Positions 1-11,682 of a stretch of 64,000 nucleotides of DNA are shown piece by piece. This stretch comes from Paramecium tetraurelia (taxonomy: Eukaryota > Ciliophora > Oligohymenophorea > Peniculida > Parameciidae), in NCBI RefSeq assembly GCF_000165425.1, contig NW_001799045.1:28101-92100 (forward strand), given 5' to 3'. The notes under the pieces are model-generated. The model saw only the letters and a program-made list of their open reading frames with translations. It ran no database searches and was not told where the DNA came from. A program made the translations under genes and the position numbers. Each line of letters starts with the position of its first letter. The first letter of the stretch is position 1.

Positions 1-241
1 TAAATTCCTTCTCCCTTTAACCGCGATAGGACCCATTGAGTGCAAGAGTAAAGTCCTCTTTTTAATTTATTTTTTCTTTCCAAATTTATTTTAATTCAAT
101 GTCCTTTTCCAAAACTTCCATTATACATTCCTTCAATCGTTCATTTGTAATTTATGAGATCACCAAATTCTTATTTCTTTAACGAGCTACAAATAACTTT
201 TGTTCTGTTTGAAATTAGTTTGTCGCCACAGTTGATCCCAT
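1..241 (-). CDS. Partial unknown protein, cut by window edge
   Basis: An open frame on the minus strand starts at an ATG at 239-241 and runs off the window after about 80 codons without a TGA. The product begins MGSTVATNQFQTEQKLF, and Gly at position 2 could allow N-myristoylation, which is inference only. It is charged and probably helical, with no motif I recognise. The next gene downstream of the start ends 140 bp away on the same strand. The frame is long enough for a gene but could still be chance. Confidence 0.45.
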
Positions 242-380
242 TTTAAATAAATTTATTATAATGAAGGTGAAAAACAAATACATTAATGAAATTAAACACT
301 ACAACTACTTATTCAAGCGTTTGATTATGGATATACGGCATCGAGTAAAATGAAATGAAAACAATATAATACATAACCAT

Positions 381-1573
381 TCAAGATTTATTCTTTTTTT
401 CATCCTTTAAGGCTTAAATTCTCCAACTTTCAGAAAATTCATTTATTCTTGACATGAATTCCTAATGAAAGCCAACAGAACCCTAATTAACTGGTACCTT
501 AAGCTTTGATTGATGTACTTATATTGTCTATGATTTATTATTTTATTGTCTTATTTGATTATTAGATTAAGATTTTGATTGCAAATTTGATAGATCTAAT
601 TTGAATTTAACACTATTGGTTTTAATTTCGAGATTTTTGTATTGAAATTTCCTCACACTCTCCAAAATGGAATCATTCTCAAATCTGTTAAGAAAGCAAA
701 AACTAGATTCATCAGAATCATTTACAATAGAATTATCAGCATCATTGTCATTTCTTTCAAAATTATGTTGTTAAAATCCTTGCAACTTATCCTCTGATTC
801 TAGGACACTTTCATCATTAAGCACTTCTTCATTATATATTTTTTCAATGTCAATCCCACTTCTCTTGATCGCTAAAACTAATTTGATTAACTTGGCTTCT
901 TTCTCACTCATTTCTTGTAATTTAATCTGTATCTCTTTCAATTAGACAGTATCCTCACTATCAATTTGAATCGGGTTAATTGCATTAATGGTATTGATGG
1001 CATTAGTTGATTATTATTATTTCGATGATTTAAGTTGATTAATTGAATCAATCAAGAGATCTCTTTCTTTTTCAATAACTTTGTAATTGTTTAGACATAA
1101 TTCCTTTTCTCGATTGATTTTGTCAATGATTTCGTTGAACTTAGATTCTTATTCGCACAATATCTCAATTGATATATTGTTCATCATTTCAAATAAATTA
1201 TTGATAATTCTAATAGAGATGTCATTGATAGGAGTAGATTGGATGAATTGATGTTTGTACACATGTAATAGATTGCTTTATTTGAATAATTATTCTTTAT
1301 AGATTTCCCATTTTGAATGATATTTTTTCTTGATGATGATCGATTGAATTTAAGTGTTAAGATTATGCAGTTCCTGATTTTTAGGTTTCCTTTGTGCTGG
1401 ACTTTAAGAATCATTAGTGAGATTGGTATTTAGATTCTATTTGGATCTATATAATGAAATTTGAATTACAGTTGCTAAAGTAAAGTTGTTGAGAACAAAT
1501 GACTATCACCAACAATCTTCCTTAATTTCTAGCCATTTTGCGAGGATTGAAGAGAATCGTCTTCAAATTACAT
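381..1573 (-). CDS. Coiled-coil protein, unknown function
   Basis: The frame starts MQFEDDSLQSSQNGQKL at 1573 and ends at a TGA at 381-383, giving 389 residues after removal of one 23-nt GTA...TAG intron at 1447-1469. Without that intron the frame meets TGA near the start, so the intron is needed. The middle part is rich in Lys, Glu, Asn and Gln and has heptad-like runs such as EIIDKINREKELCLNNYKV and QLKEIQIKLQEMSEKEAKL, typical of a coiled coil. Many Gln codons are TAA or TAG. No catalytic motif is visible. A structural or scaffold role is a guess. Confidence 0.7.
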
Positions 1574-1865
1574 GGTGCCCATTACACGACTTTTGGAGCT
1601 ACAATTGGTGCGATTATTGGTGTTTTCTGAGAAGTTGTTTTTGGGTTATTTGTAGCGTTTCTCTTCAATCGATTTGGAAGTGGACACAGGTTGTTTGATG
1701 GTCAAACGCGATTGTTGAAACTTAGGAGGAATATGAAAGAAATTATTTTATTCTGGATAAATGTTAGGTTGAGATGACTATTTGGGTATCACTACTCTGA
1801 CCAAGGTCTCTTTTACAGTGTTTTGAGGAACTCGTTGCATTTCTGGTAAATTTAATTAAAAATAT

Positions 1866-3493
1866 TCATTCTAATAGAGGTGGTAATGCTGAACGGCAAG
1901 TGGGACACTGCATTTTGATGTCGATCCAACTGCGAAGACAAGAGGGATGGAACCAATGATTACAAGGAGTTTGCATGGCTTGTTTGAGTATCAGTTTTTC
2001 AGTGGGGGCTTCTGCAGTTAAGGGGTCTTCCATTAAGGAGGTCAAGCAGATTGCACATTCTTCCTAGAGAAATGAGAAAATGATGGGTACATGATCGTCT
2101 TATATATTAAGTGTTCTGTAATAATTGTACTGTTTAGGCAGGAAACATTTGGGGATGAATGATCTTGGGCCCAATTTGAATTGGATATAAAGGACAATTA
2201 TTTGGAATAGGTACTCACTCAAATAGATCATGCAAAAAGCAAAGGAGGGTTCAAGGCCATGCAAGTTACTTGGACATCCTCTATTGTAGATCTAAAATAT
2301 GATAATGATATACTTAGTAGAACATACTTGGGACCAAGATACCAAAAACAAAATAAGAGATGAATTTAGGGTTGTTACCAAGACGAATATTATGGATAAT
2401 TTGTGGGAGTAGAATTAAGCCAGTTAAACAGATGAACCAATTATAATTGGAAAGGAAGTACATCAATACAAAATAGATGATGAGACTGAAATCTAATTTA
2501 ATTTAGAGTGGCTTACAGAATTAAACAAAAAAGTAGGTGATTGCTCTTCTCATTCTTTGTTGGTCGAATAGGTCTTCCAGATGTCGACTTCTCCACACTA
2601 TCCAAATCAACTTCATGTCACAGGTGGTTGCCAACAAGAAGTAGAAGAAAGCAGGTAAAACAAAGTATTAGAAGTATTGCTAGGGTTGATCACATAATTT
2701 ACATAATTGATTAATGCTGAATAGAGATTTTGAAGACAGATGTAGGAATCTTGAACAGTCAAAAAACCAACTGCAAAAAAGGAGATCTAACATATATTTG
2801 ATAGGTTTTACTTTGTTTGAGTCTTCGACATTCTCAATTAAAGCTTTGCACAGTTTTGTGACGAATAAAAATTAAGTAAAGCATATCATCACTGACATTG
2901 CACAATACATAATAATCCTTAATAAATAGTTTGTGGTGTCTAGAGTCAGATCCAGTTCAATATCAACGTCGCAACTTGAATCCAATGATTTATTATAAGT
3001 TTGTAAATGCGCTTTGATCTTAGCATGTTCCTTATCGTAGTTTTCACCTTCAAATTCGATATTGACAGTATATGCTATTTCGCATCTCTCTCTCGAATAA
3101 TGGGTTCTCCTGAATTTGTAGGCCGTAGAATAGTTCAATACACTAATGTTCTCGAATGAACTAACATTAAATCACTCTTTACATATCACTCTCAGTGTAA
3201 TTGGTCAATTTAAATATGCCGAATACCTGTCTCTATTCTTGGTATTTGGGGTTCAACAACTAAAACTCGAATCTGTCGATGAGATCATCACTATTTTGTT
3301 GTGAGCTATTTGACAAGAATATCATATAGGCATCTCCCTATTCAACTGACAAGTATTGGAATTATTGATCCTTTTTCAACGATGTCCACAATCCCTTGTA
3401 TTCATACCCATACAGAATCTTCGACAAATCAGCAACATTTTATGGACGCTCCCCGAGTCCTACAACTAATTGCAACAAAATTAAGCATAACAT
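1866..3493 (-). CDS. TUL1: TUL1/FLY-type transmembrane RING-H2 E3 ubiquitin ligase
   Basis: The product starts with a signal-like MLCLILLQLVVG, followed by a lumenal region of about 180 residues, several hydrophobic spans and a C-terminal RING-H2 finger. In the membrane part the segments LPQIIHNIRLGNNPKF, FGILVPSMFY, RGCPSNLHGLEPSFAF and GPRSFIPKCFLP follow the order I know from yeast Tul1 and plant FLY1/2. The RING begins EECAICLTS, carries CNHWFHPSCL and ends MQCPTCRSALPPL, almost the Tul1 ending. Tul1 is the ligase of the Golgi/endosomal DSC complex, which ubiquitinates membrane proteins. At least five introns of 22-27 nt are needed, one at about 3169-3190. Start and stop are well supported; exact splice points in the middle are my reading. 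Confidence 0.88.
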
Positions 3494-3558
3494 TATAAAA
3501 TTATTTATAATCTAACCTTCCCCTTTATTCACACCTATATAATTTAAATTTCAAATAA

Positions 3559-4573
3559 ATGAAAACAATCTCAGAAAACAAGTCATTTGTTCAACACATC
3601 AAACAAAAACAAGACGAATTCAAAGTATATCACATACATATCCAAGAAAACCCTTCAATTCCCTGCCAAAAAAGAACCACTCCTCCTCCAATAACCTAAT
3701 TTTACCTCGCTCACATCACCTAATCAACGAAGAGAACAAACACCCAATCAGAGAAAAGCCAAAATTGAAAGTACTCATCCCTTGTAAATAGGCGAAAACT
3801 CATGCTCTCCTACTCTCTTTCGCACTCCACAAATCAGTTTACATCATGAATACAACAAGAAGGGTGCTCATTAAAGATAACCTAGTCACAATAGAAGTCG
3901 CAATGAAAATATCTCCACTATCAAAGAAAGAAGAGAACATAATGCCGACTCTGTTACTAGGGATTACTCCAAAGTCTTAGAAGAAGTTATGAAAAAATAT
4001 CGCCTCCTCAAAACAGAATTAGTTACTAAAGACAAAGAAGTCCAAAAAACACAATTCTATAAAGACGAATGGCTTAAAGAAAAGGTATGCACTCATTCTA
4101 TCTAGAAACGCAATGAAATCATCTAAGAGAGAAACAAGAATTTGAAAATGAAATTGCTCAAAATCATGGAACTAGTCCAATAAGATTAATTACAATCAAA
4201 TTTTGAATCTGAGGTACTTTTGTATTTGTATCGTGATAGTTAATAGGGTATCATAGCTGGTCTTTAGACAGAAAATAAATATTTACGTTAGATGTTGCAT
4301 TTATATGATGTTACTGATGTTTCTGAATAACTCTAATAACTCGAAAGCGAACAAGATCATGAGGTTGATTAAATAGACAACATACTTAATGTATTCTTAG
4401 GTGATCTTAGAACCATTGAGAAAAATAGAAAAGAAAAGAAAGACAACTCATAACAAGGTTTTTATTTACAATCATCTTTAGCCCAATTTAATTCCTTATC
4501 CTTAACAGTACTTAACAAGCAATCCAGTTTAGTTGATTTATCAGAAGATAAATTGTTAATGGAATAATAATGA
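3559..4573 (+). CDS. Coiled-coil protein, unknown function
   Basis: The ATG at 3559 opens a frame that meets TGA near 3770 unless a 22-nt intron at 3625-3646 is removed. That intron starts GTA and ends AAG rather than TAG, as in other genes of this window. After it the frame stays open to TGA at 4571-4573. Further in-frame introns of 21 and 33 nt (4085-4105 and 4213-4245) are possible but not required. The product is Lys-, Asn- and Ser-rich at first, then a long helix with runs such as DYSKVLEEVMKKYRLLKTEL. No domain is recognised. The gene starts 65 bp from the TUL1 gene on the opposite strand. Confidence 0.6.
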
Positions 4574-4875
4574 AATATTAAAATAGAATTTTTATAATTA
4601 AACTAAATAAATTCAATTCTTAAAATAATTCATTTCAAATTTAGGATAACTTTTACAATTAAGATATTAATCAATAATAGTTTCCAATGATTATTAATCA
4701 AACATCAGTTACCCTTATTGTTTTTATACAATTATGTGTAAATCAAACATTCAATTAAGATTAGGTAAAATGTACTAGAAGATGATTTCACCCTTTAGAA
4801 ACTCAATTAATATAAAATTAGCAATATATATGATTTTATATCAACTAATGTTAAATGATCACTTCAAGATATATA
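4574..4875. other. Intergenic, nothing seen
   Basis: About 300 bp of AT-rich sequence lie between two genes that end towards each other. I see no credible frame, RNA gene or repeat. It presumably holds both 3' untranslated regions. Confidence 0.5.
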
Positions 4876-6066
4876 TCAACATTATAATAAGTATGGCAAA
4901 GTATTATATTTCAAGTTAGATTTGTAGTGCTTGTAGGTAGGAGTTCTTTACTTTTGTTATGTAAATGATCTAACTGGCAATGTTTTGTTGGGAGATTAAT
5001 TAGTTTAAATGGTCATAATTCTTGGTCTAGGCTTAATATATTTCATGGTATGTTTTTATTTAATTTATTTTAATAATATTCCTAATTAATAAATGATTTA
5101 AATACCTTCATATTTAGTAAAAGAGTCAATATCTCGAAACAATTAATTATACTATATTTTTGAACCCTTATGTATCTCCTTAAATACATATTCAGTTTCT
5201 CTGTCCTTTGTAATGTTAAATTATTTCTCATTGAAACCAAACTCTTATTTTTTTTTCTCGTATTCGCTGTTTAAGAAAGTAGTGTATTACTTAACTACAT
5301 CATCGTTGATGGAATCCATTAATTGAAGTGGGTTTAGTTGTTTTTAATTTAATTTTTTATCCTCAATAACAATATTTTAAAAGCTGACATTCTATGAGTC
5401 CACAAAGTAATAATGCCTTAATTTCTCTATGCTCCATTTGAAGATTCCATGTGTTATTTTAATATTCCTTACTTTTTCAAGAAAGTGTATTATTTTGTAA
5501 GTGTAATATTGACACAATGACTCTTAAGTTAGGCTTCTTTCATACTGATCTTCCTCCTCATCTGTGATAAATTGAGATGAAGCAATTACAATGTCCTTTG
5601 TCAAGATGCCTACTTCAATGTATGCTCGTTTGTATAAAGTTGTGGAATCATCTTATTCTGCCACATATAGAACTCTTTGATCCACCAAATATTATGACTG
5701 TAAATAGAATATTTCCTTCCAAATTGTTTCATTTCTTCTCTTGTTGAGTAGAATGGTGAATTCAATATCCGTCATCATTTAAAGATTCTAATCGACATAT
5801 TTACAAATGCAGCCATTTTTAGGCATCAATGCTTTCAGTCTATAGTGTGGCAGATTCCTGAGTTATTTATATTGACCATTAAGATTTGTTCTTCTTTAGG
5901 AGATGAATAATTCTACTTCACCTTAATTAAAAATAGAGATCTCAGGAATATTGAATCTGAATGTCTTAAGACTCTGAGGCTAAAGGGCTTTTAGAATTTA
6001 TGTATAGGTAAGTTGCTATGATTAATTTTAAACAATGAGTGTTTCTCGTGCAAGTTCATCATTCAT
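4876..6066 (-). CDS. Unknown protein, conserved family not recognised
   Basis: A frame of nearly 390 codons starts MNDELARETLIVQNQ and ends with TGA at 4876-4878. A 24-nt GTA...TAG stretch around 5088-5111 looks like an intron but keeps the frame either way. The product looks globular, with alternating hydrophobic stretches such as EIFYLQSQYLVDQRVLYVAE and EVGILTKDIVIASSQF, and an acidic run DEEEDQ. No motif suggests a function. The unbroken length over such AT-rich DNA makes a real gene likely. Confidence 0.6.
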
Positions 6067-6562
6067 TTAATTAATAATGTAATTACAGATAAAACTGTTA
6101 ATATTAAAGATCGTTCAAAAGAATCTAATTTATGAAGAATTTAGTAAAACAATCGATATCGAATGGATCCACATATATCCATTCATTATTATAACTTAAT
6201 AAATAGTTAACTCAATATCTAATAATATCATTTTAGATTATAATTACTGGTTTAAAATTGCAATCAATTATATTTTGGTAAAATAAATTCTCATTAAAAA
6301 TTAGTTAGATTATATTATATTTAAATTAATTGTCACTACTTTGGTAGATATTAGGACTCAGAGGCTTAATGGATAAGTTAATAGTAAGAATTTTAAAATA
6401 ATTTGTGAAGAAATTATTATATCAAAAACTAAAGTTTCCAACCATTCTTATTTAAAAAAAGTAAATTAATTTAATATTTAGATAGAATTGTATCAACCAT
6501 TTCTTTAGAATAACTTAGATATTAATCTGGAAGTAAGTTTAAAATGTATTATATTCTCAATT
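6067..6562. other. Intergenic, possibly the lost 3' end of the gene to its right
   Basis: Half a kilobase of AT-rich DNA. On the minus strand a frame directly after the stop of the neighbouring gene stays open for about 75 codons to TGA at 6333-6335, with segments such as LPDQYLSYSKEMVDTIL. It would join that gene if one A were added to the AAA at 6566-6568. Nothing else is visible. Confidence 0.4.
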
Positions 6563-7657
6563 TCAGTTTAAGATCCTAGAATAATTTATAATTAATTCGT
6601 CATCTAAAATAATAAGCTCTTGCTTGTAATTATCATAGTTAGGACCAAATAAATTATGCTTAATAAAATTTTAGAGTTCTATCTTTGAAGTATTTATTGG
6701 TATATATTCTTCAAAATAATACCAAATTTAATCTATAATGCTCCTAATTTTATATTTCTTCTAAAAATCTCCAAAAAAATAGTATTTTTATTCCTAAGAT
6801 TCATCTAACTATAAGACTTCAAGCTTGAAATCATTTATAGCATGAATATTTTCGAGTTCAAATAATATTACATCATTTATAAAATATATTTGTCTAAAAT
6901 ATTAGGTTTATTTAATTGTAACATGTTTTTGAATTAATTCAACTAGTGGAAGGTCATTATAGTCATACACTTCCATATCGTCATTCAATTATATTTTTAT
7001 CTGTTTTTTCGAAAATCGTTGAATCTTCTTACTTTTATATAAAGCAAATTGGAATTTTTCAATAGAACTTTTATTGGGTTTTTAATTTGGATCGATTGAT
7101 TTTATTGTGATTGTGATACCTTTGCCGGTTTAAAAATCTATTATTTATCGAAGATCATATGGTTGAATTTCTGTTCCATTTATAAAAATAGCCAATGGAC
7201 GAGCAATTTTGAGTTGATGATTTTAAAATAATTCGACTAAAATATCATGAAAAACACAGGATATTGGAGTAGTTATAATTTATTCTATAAATAGTTCTAT
7301 TTTCTTAACTTTCAACTCTACTTATACTTTATATATTCTTTTATTAATAGTGTTTTGTATAAATGTTAGAAAGAGTGTGCAATAATTTGTAAAACCCAAA
7401 GTTTTAAGAGTCCTTGAGTCATTCTGTGATATATATACATCATTAAGCAGTAAACCTTTTAATTTAAACTAGGTTAGATCTACTTGGCAGTTTATACATT
7501 CTTTTATTCCATTTATGAATACATTAAATAACCATTCAGGATCAACACACGTTTAAAGATTAAACTTTTTGTCACCGTGACTTACAGCAATATTTACTGT
7601 AATATTTGATTCATTGACTTTGCTGCGTCGTTAATTTTAACCCATTAGTTGATTCAT
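6563..7657 (-). CDS. Possible tandem ubiquitin-fold protein
   Basis: The frame starts MNQLMGQNQRRSKVNESN and reaches TGA at 6563-6565 after 364 codons, with no intron needed. Several successive segments resemble the end of a ubiquitin-like domain: KGLLLNDVYISQNDSRTLK then LGFTNYCTLFLTFI recalls the loop, TL, short helix and final beta strand of ubiquitin. Other repeats contain beta strands followed by a phrase such as ARPLAIFINGTEIQPYDLR. This is fold-level resemblance judged by eye. No C-terminal Gly-Gly is seen, so it would not be conjugated. The true C terminus may lie further on (see the intergenic entry beside it). Confidence 0.55.
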
Positions 7658-7761
7658 TTTAATTTTTCTTAATTTTTATACAAATAATATACTTTTGTTT
7701 AAATAAATTTTAGTTTGAGGAAGAGTATAAAATAAATATATAAAATACAATTAATAAAATA

Positions 7762-8975
7762 ATGTTTGATGAAGATTATTATCGAAGATTAATAGTTTAA
7801 TCATCAAATTAATCAATGAGAACAATAAATACTGATAGGCCATGGTATCCTAAGATGAAATAAAAACCTGCAGTGAGACCTTTGTTTAGTGAAGATTTTA
7901 AATTCTTTGTATTACCTCCTAATAAGATGATTTCATTATTAAAAAGACATAAAATAACAATTCCAACAGATGAATAGATTAGAGAATTTCTTAGGAATCA
8001 TTCTTTGAAGAATATCGTAAATTATGGAGTCAAATTGTAGAGTAGTACAGAAATAAAAGTGCATCCTCCTTCAGTGATCATTCAAAATCCAAGAAAGAGG
8101 GCAAATACTAAATAATAAATCAACATTAATAAAAAGACAATGAATATCTTACCTATTCGTAATGTAACAGAACCCAGTAAACATTCTACTTCTCAATACA
8201 AACCTTCATGTCATAAAACTTTCAGAATGTATAGGAGTGACTATTGCGATAAAGATGTTTATGGCATGTTAAAGAAATTAAATTTTTCACCTATGCAAAT
8301 GGATGAATCACCAAGACAAACCAAAGAAAACACTAACTTTAACACTTTGCCATCCTAAACATATGTAAAACCAATTGTGCCAAAAAGTGTATTGCCTTAT
8401 CCTCCTCGTTCAAAAAAACAGCTTCGATAATTACTGTTGAGAGCCATTAACAAGATCAAGAAATTGGGTCTGACTATTAAGTATGTGATGCAAAATAAGA
8501 TATTTTCAAAGAAGCCATATGAGAAACCACTTTCAAAACAATTTATTCATGCAGCCAAAAAGAATGAAATAGATGAAGTCTCAAACTTTCTATCAATCAA
8601 TCCTTATCTTGTTTTTGATTTTGATTTTTATAATATGACTGCTCTTCACTGGGCCTGTAAAAAGGGTTATGTTCAACTAGTAGAATTGCTGTTGCAATAC
8701 CATTCTGATGTTGATGGAGTTGATATCCTATACAGAACACCATTAATATTATCTATTGAGGAAAATCATTTGGAAATCACTCATATTCTATTGGCTCACG
8801 GCGCATATCCTTGGAGTACTGCTATTACTGATTTGAAAACTGTCTTAGAATCTAATGAAAAGGCTAAAAATCTCTTGACTAAAGTTAGAAGGGTAATATC
8901 TATTCTCATTATCTATTTTAGTTGCAAATTATGGCCAAATGGACTTAATAAAAAGATTACCTCAGTTTAATATGA
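7762..8975 (+). CDS. Ankyrin-repeat protein
   Basis: The ATG at 7762 opens a basic, Pro- and Asn-rich N-terminal half of about 220 residues with no clear fold. It is followed by ankyrin repeats: NMTALHWACKKGYVQLVELL, then YRTPLILSIEENHLEITHIL with the turn LLAHGAYP. The consensus features TALHWA, G at the helix end and the LLL core are plain. A 29-nt GTA...TAG intron at 8895-8923 is needed; after splicing the protein ends LQIMAKWTQQKDYLSLI at TGA 8973-8975, 394 residues in all. Ankyrin repeats bind other proteins; the partner is unknown. The start lies 105 bp from the gene on the opposite strand. Confidence 0.8.
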
Positions 8976-9018
8976 TCTTAATTACTTATATTTATAAAAA
9001 AAAATATCTAATAAATAG

Positions 9019-9243
9019 TCACAACTTCCTTCTGCGATATGGAACTGGAGAATAACTTCTAGATATAGCAAACCATTTTTTTCGATTCTCAACTATTTCG
9101 ATATGTTTGCGAAATTCCTTCATTTAATCTTTGAAGTTATAGAAAGGTCTTCTGTCTATTTACGCTAATCTTTTTAGTATCAAATGATTGGCTTCAGAAA
9201 TCTCAACCGAATTAGGGTATTTCCAAGGTTTTAAGGCTTTCAT
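9019..9243 (-). CDS. Small basic protein, hypothetical
   Basis: A 74-codon frame starts MKALKPWKYPNSVEISEAN and ends RRRKL before TGA at 9019-9021. It is Lys- and Arg-rich, with KRLAQIDRRPFYNFKDQMKE in the middle, and has no TM segment. Codon choice looks coding, but a frame of this length can occur by chance with a single stop codon. It starts 71 bp from the next small gene on the other strand. Confidence 0.45.
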
Positions 9244-9313
9244 AATAATTATTTTTATATATAATTTTAGTTGTGCACTTAAATAAATATGTAATACGGA
9301 AAAATCTAATTAA

Positions 9314-9559
9314 ATGGAATATATCTAAGATATTATAATTAATCATCTTCACTTAAAGTATAACCTAAATCTAAGTAATAGCAAATTAAGAATTGCAAGA
9401 GTTACGAAATATAAAAATGATGTTCTGGAGACCAATCTGTTTGTATTAGATATTAACAACCATAAGAATGTATGGTTAAATGGGTATGGACTTGGAAAAG
9501 GTGATTATAAAACTGTTAATAATTAACAATCTAGAAATTCATTTGTTGTATTATATTGA
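9314..9559 (+). CDS. Small protein, hypothetical
   Basis: An 81-codon frame runs from ATG at 9314 to TGA at 9557-9559. The product starts MEYIQDIIINHLHLKYNLNL and continues KYKNDVLETNLFVLDINN. I recognise no motif. Support is limited to an intact frame in a place where a gene would fit. Confidence 0.35.
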
Positions 9560-10014
9560 TAAATAAAATAAAAAAGATAAATATCCCCCAAAAGAAGAAT
9601 GTTCTATTTATTTGTATTAAATGGTGTTTATTTGAGATTAGAGATGCAATAGATTTCTAATAACATAAGAAACTCAAACCCTTGGAATTCATAAAGGTTC
9701 ACTGAAAGCAATAAAATATTAATCTAAAAATAAAATATATTACACTTAAAATAAAATAAAATTATACATTTTAGTAAATAATTTTATACAATTTTGAAGA
9801 ACTTTTGTATATGTCCTAAAATGAGGAAATCAGATGATAATTTATGTGGAAAATTATCAATATTTAATTGATTTCTTTTTAAACCTTTTTTGAAATATGA
9901 GAGACTAAAATCCATAATTTATTCAAAACATTTGATGTTTCTCATTAACTACATATGATATTTTTTGTGTAATACATTTAGTCTTATAAATAAATATAAA
10001 TATTTATATTAATA
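9560..10014. other. Intergenic, nothing seen
   Basis: Very AT-rich sequence of about 450 bp between two plus-strand genes. No frame, RNA gene or repeat that I would defend. It should contain the promoter of the cyclic-nucleotide-binding gene. Confidence 0.5.
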
Positions 10015-11539
10015 ATGTTTTATGAACACTTAAAATAAGTATTTTGTTAGAGATAGAAAAAAAAGGAAAGTGTTGACTAAATTAGTAAAATAGTGGCAGA
10101 TCTTAAGTTTTTTAAAGAGAAAAGAGAAATATTTGACAGCATTTTGTATTATCAAATGTTGAAAAAGTTAAATTTAATAGAAACAAAATAAGAAGATGTT
10201 TTATTTCATTATGGTATAGACATGATAATAACTAATTAGGATCTAATAACGTTGAGTTGTTTTATATTATAATGTAGGGAAAAGTTGCGATCTTATGCCC
10301 GAAAAATAGAATGATAAGTCATAAATAGATTTTGGATGAGTATCATTAAAGTGATGTTTAAGGGAGTCCAAAATCTTCAAATGACTCGTTGAAAGATATT
10401 ATCATATAATAGGCATATTCAAACTTTTTGGGAATGAAGAACTTAAAACAGTTTGATTAAGATGCAATTATAGATGAATATAATCATAATCCAAACAACT
10501 TTTAAGTTGATAAAGCATTGGATCAATTAATTAAAAAGAGATTTCCCAGTTTGAAGATTGTAAATATGTGTCAATAAGGTGATCAATTTGGAGAAATAGC
10601 ATTAATAGGGCATGTAAGAAGAACAGCAACAGTTCTATGTGTGACTGATTGTTTACTCTTAACACTAACAAATAATGACTTTTAAAATATTCTATAACAA
10701 TATCATTAATAAGTAAGAAATGAAAAGATTTAATTGTTGAGAAATTATTCACTGTTTAGATAATTATCTGATGGTAAATTAAAAGGAATGATCGAACACA
10801 TTATAGTATAAAAGTTTTCTATTTTTTCAGTGATATATTATGAAAACTCAATACCAGAATATATTTACTTCATAAAGTCAGGAGAAGTTGAATTGCTAAA
10901 GGTAGTCAATAAGAATAAGCAAATATCAATTTCTCTTTTGCAAGTGGGTTGTGTATTTGGACATTAAGATATTGGACACTAATAATTTCGATAGTACAGA
11001 GCCATTTCAAAGTCATGCTAATGTGAATTATACATGATTCCTGTCAATATAGTCTTATAATTTGATTAATAAAACGAGAATAATCAAGCAGAGAAAGAGT
11101 TTCATTAATCTAGATTAAAGAGATTGTTGAGTGATCGTATGTCTCTTCATGATAGGAAAAAACAAAATGTGTCTCCGTAATCAATTGAGGAAAGATACAA
11201 GGGAGACAAAGATTATGAATCTTTTCTAAGCTATGCATTTGCTACAAAGAGGTATAATAAATTTAATATAGAGTTCTTTCGCCAAAGCATAAAAAACTCA
11301 TTTCTGAGCCATTTATTCCATTTTTTGAATTAAATCATTCTAAACAAAAGAAATTCAGACAACACACTTCACTCTCGAAAAACTAAAGTGTTGAAAAATA
11401 AACCCTTCATAACTTAGATCATTTCAATAATTCTAAGAATTAATTAATAACAACTCAAGTTAATTATCATAGACATCTCTTCAGTCCAAGAACAACTAAA
11501 AGACATTTGGATACATTTATGCCATTTAAAAGATTATGA
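10015..11539 (+). CDS. Soluble cyclic-nucleotide-binding-domain protein
   Basis: After removal of a 26-nt intron at 10215-10240 and a 20-nt intron at 11250-11269 the gene encodes 492 residues ending FMPFKRL. The first half contains a cyclic-nucleotide-binding domain: SNNVELFYIIMQGKVAIL for the early strands, then the phosphate-binding cassette GDQFGEIALIGHVRRTATVL with the expected FGE-A-L and R-A-V pattern. A long insert rich in Ser and Asp splits the barrel. A second, weaker domain (PEYIYFIKSGEVELLK, then GCVFGHQDIG) follows and lacks the cassette Glu and Arg, so it may not bind nucleotide. No channel or kinase domain is attached. It could be a regulatory subunit or sensor; the effector is unknown. 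Confidence 0.85.
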
Positions 11540-11682
11540 TCTATTCAATATTATTGAAATACATTCATATTCAAACCAACTATAGAATTCTAATTATAAA
11601 TGAGGAAACGGTTTACAAAAATAACAAAATTAATACATTCTACTAAATTTATATTAACAATTTCTAAATAACAATAAATCAT
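11540..11682. other. Short gap between two converging genes
   Basis: Only about 140 bp separate the two stop codons. Both 3' untranslated regions must lie here. No other feature. Confidence 0.5.

Noticed and set aside
1486..1698. Plus-strand 70-codon frame near the left end
   Set aside because: It overlaps the start and promoter region of the minus-strand coiled-coil gene and has no recognisable feature.
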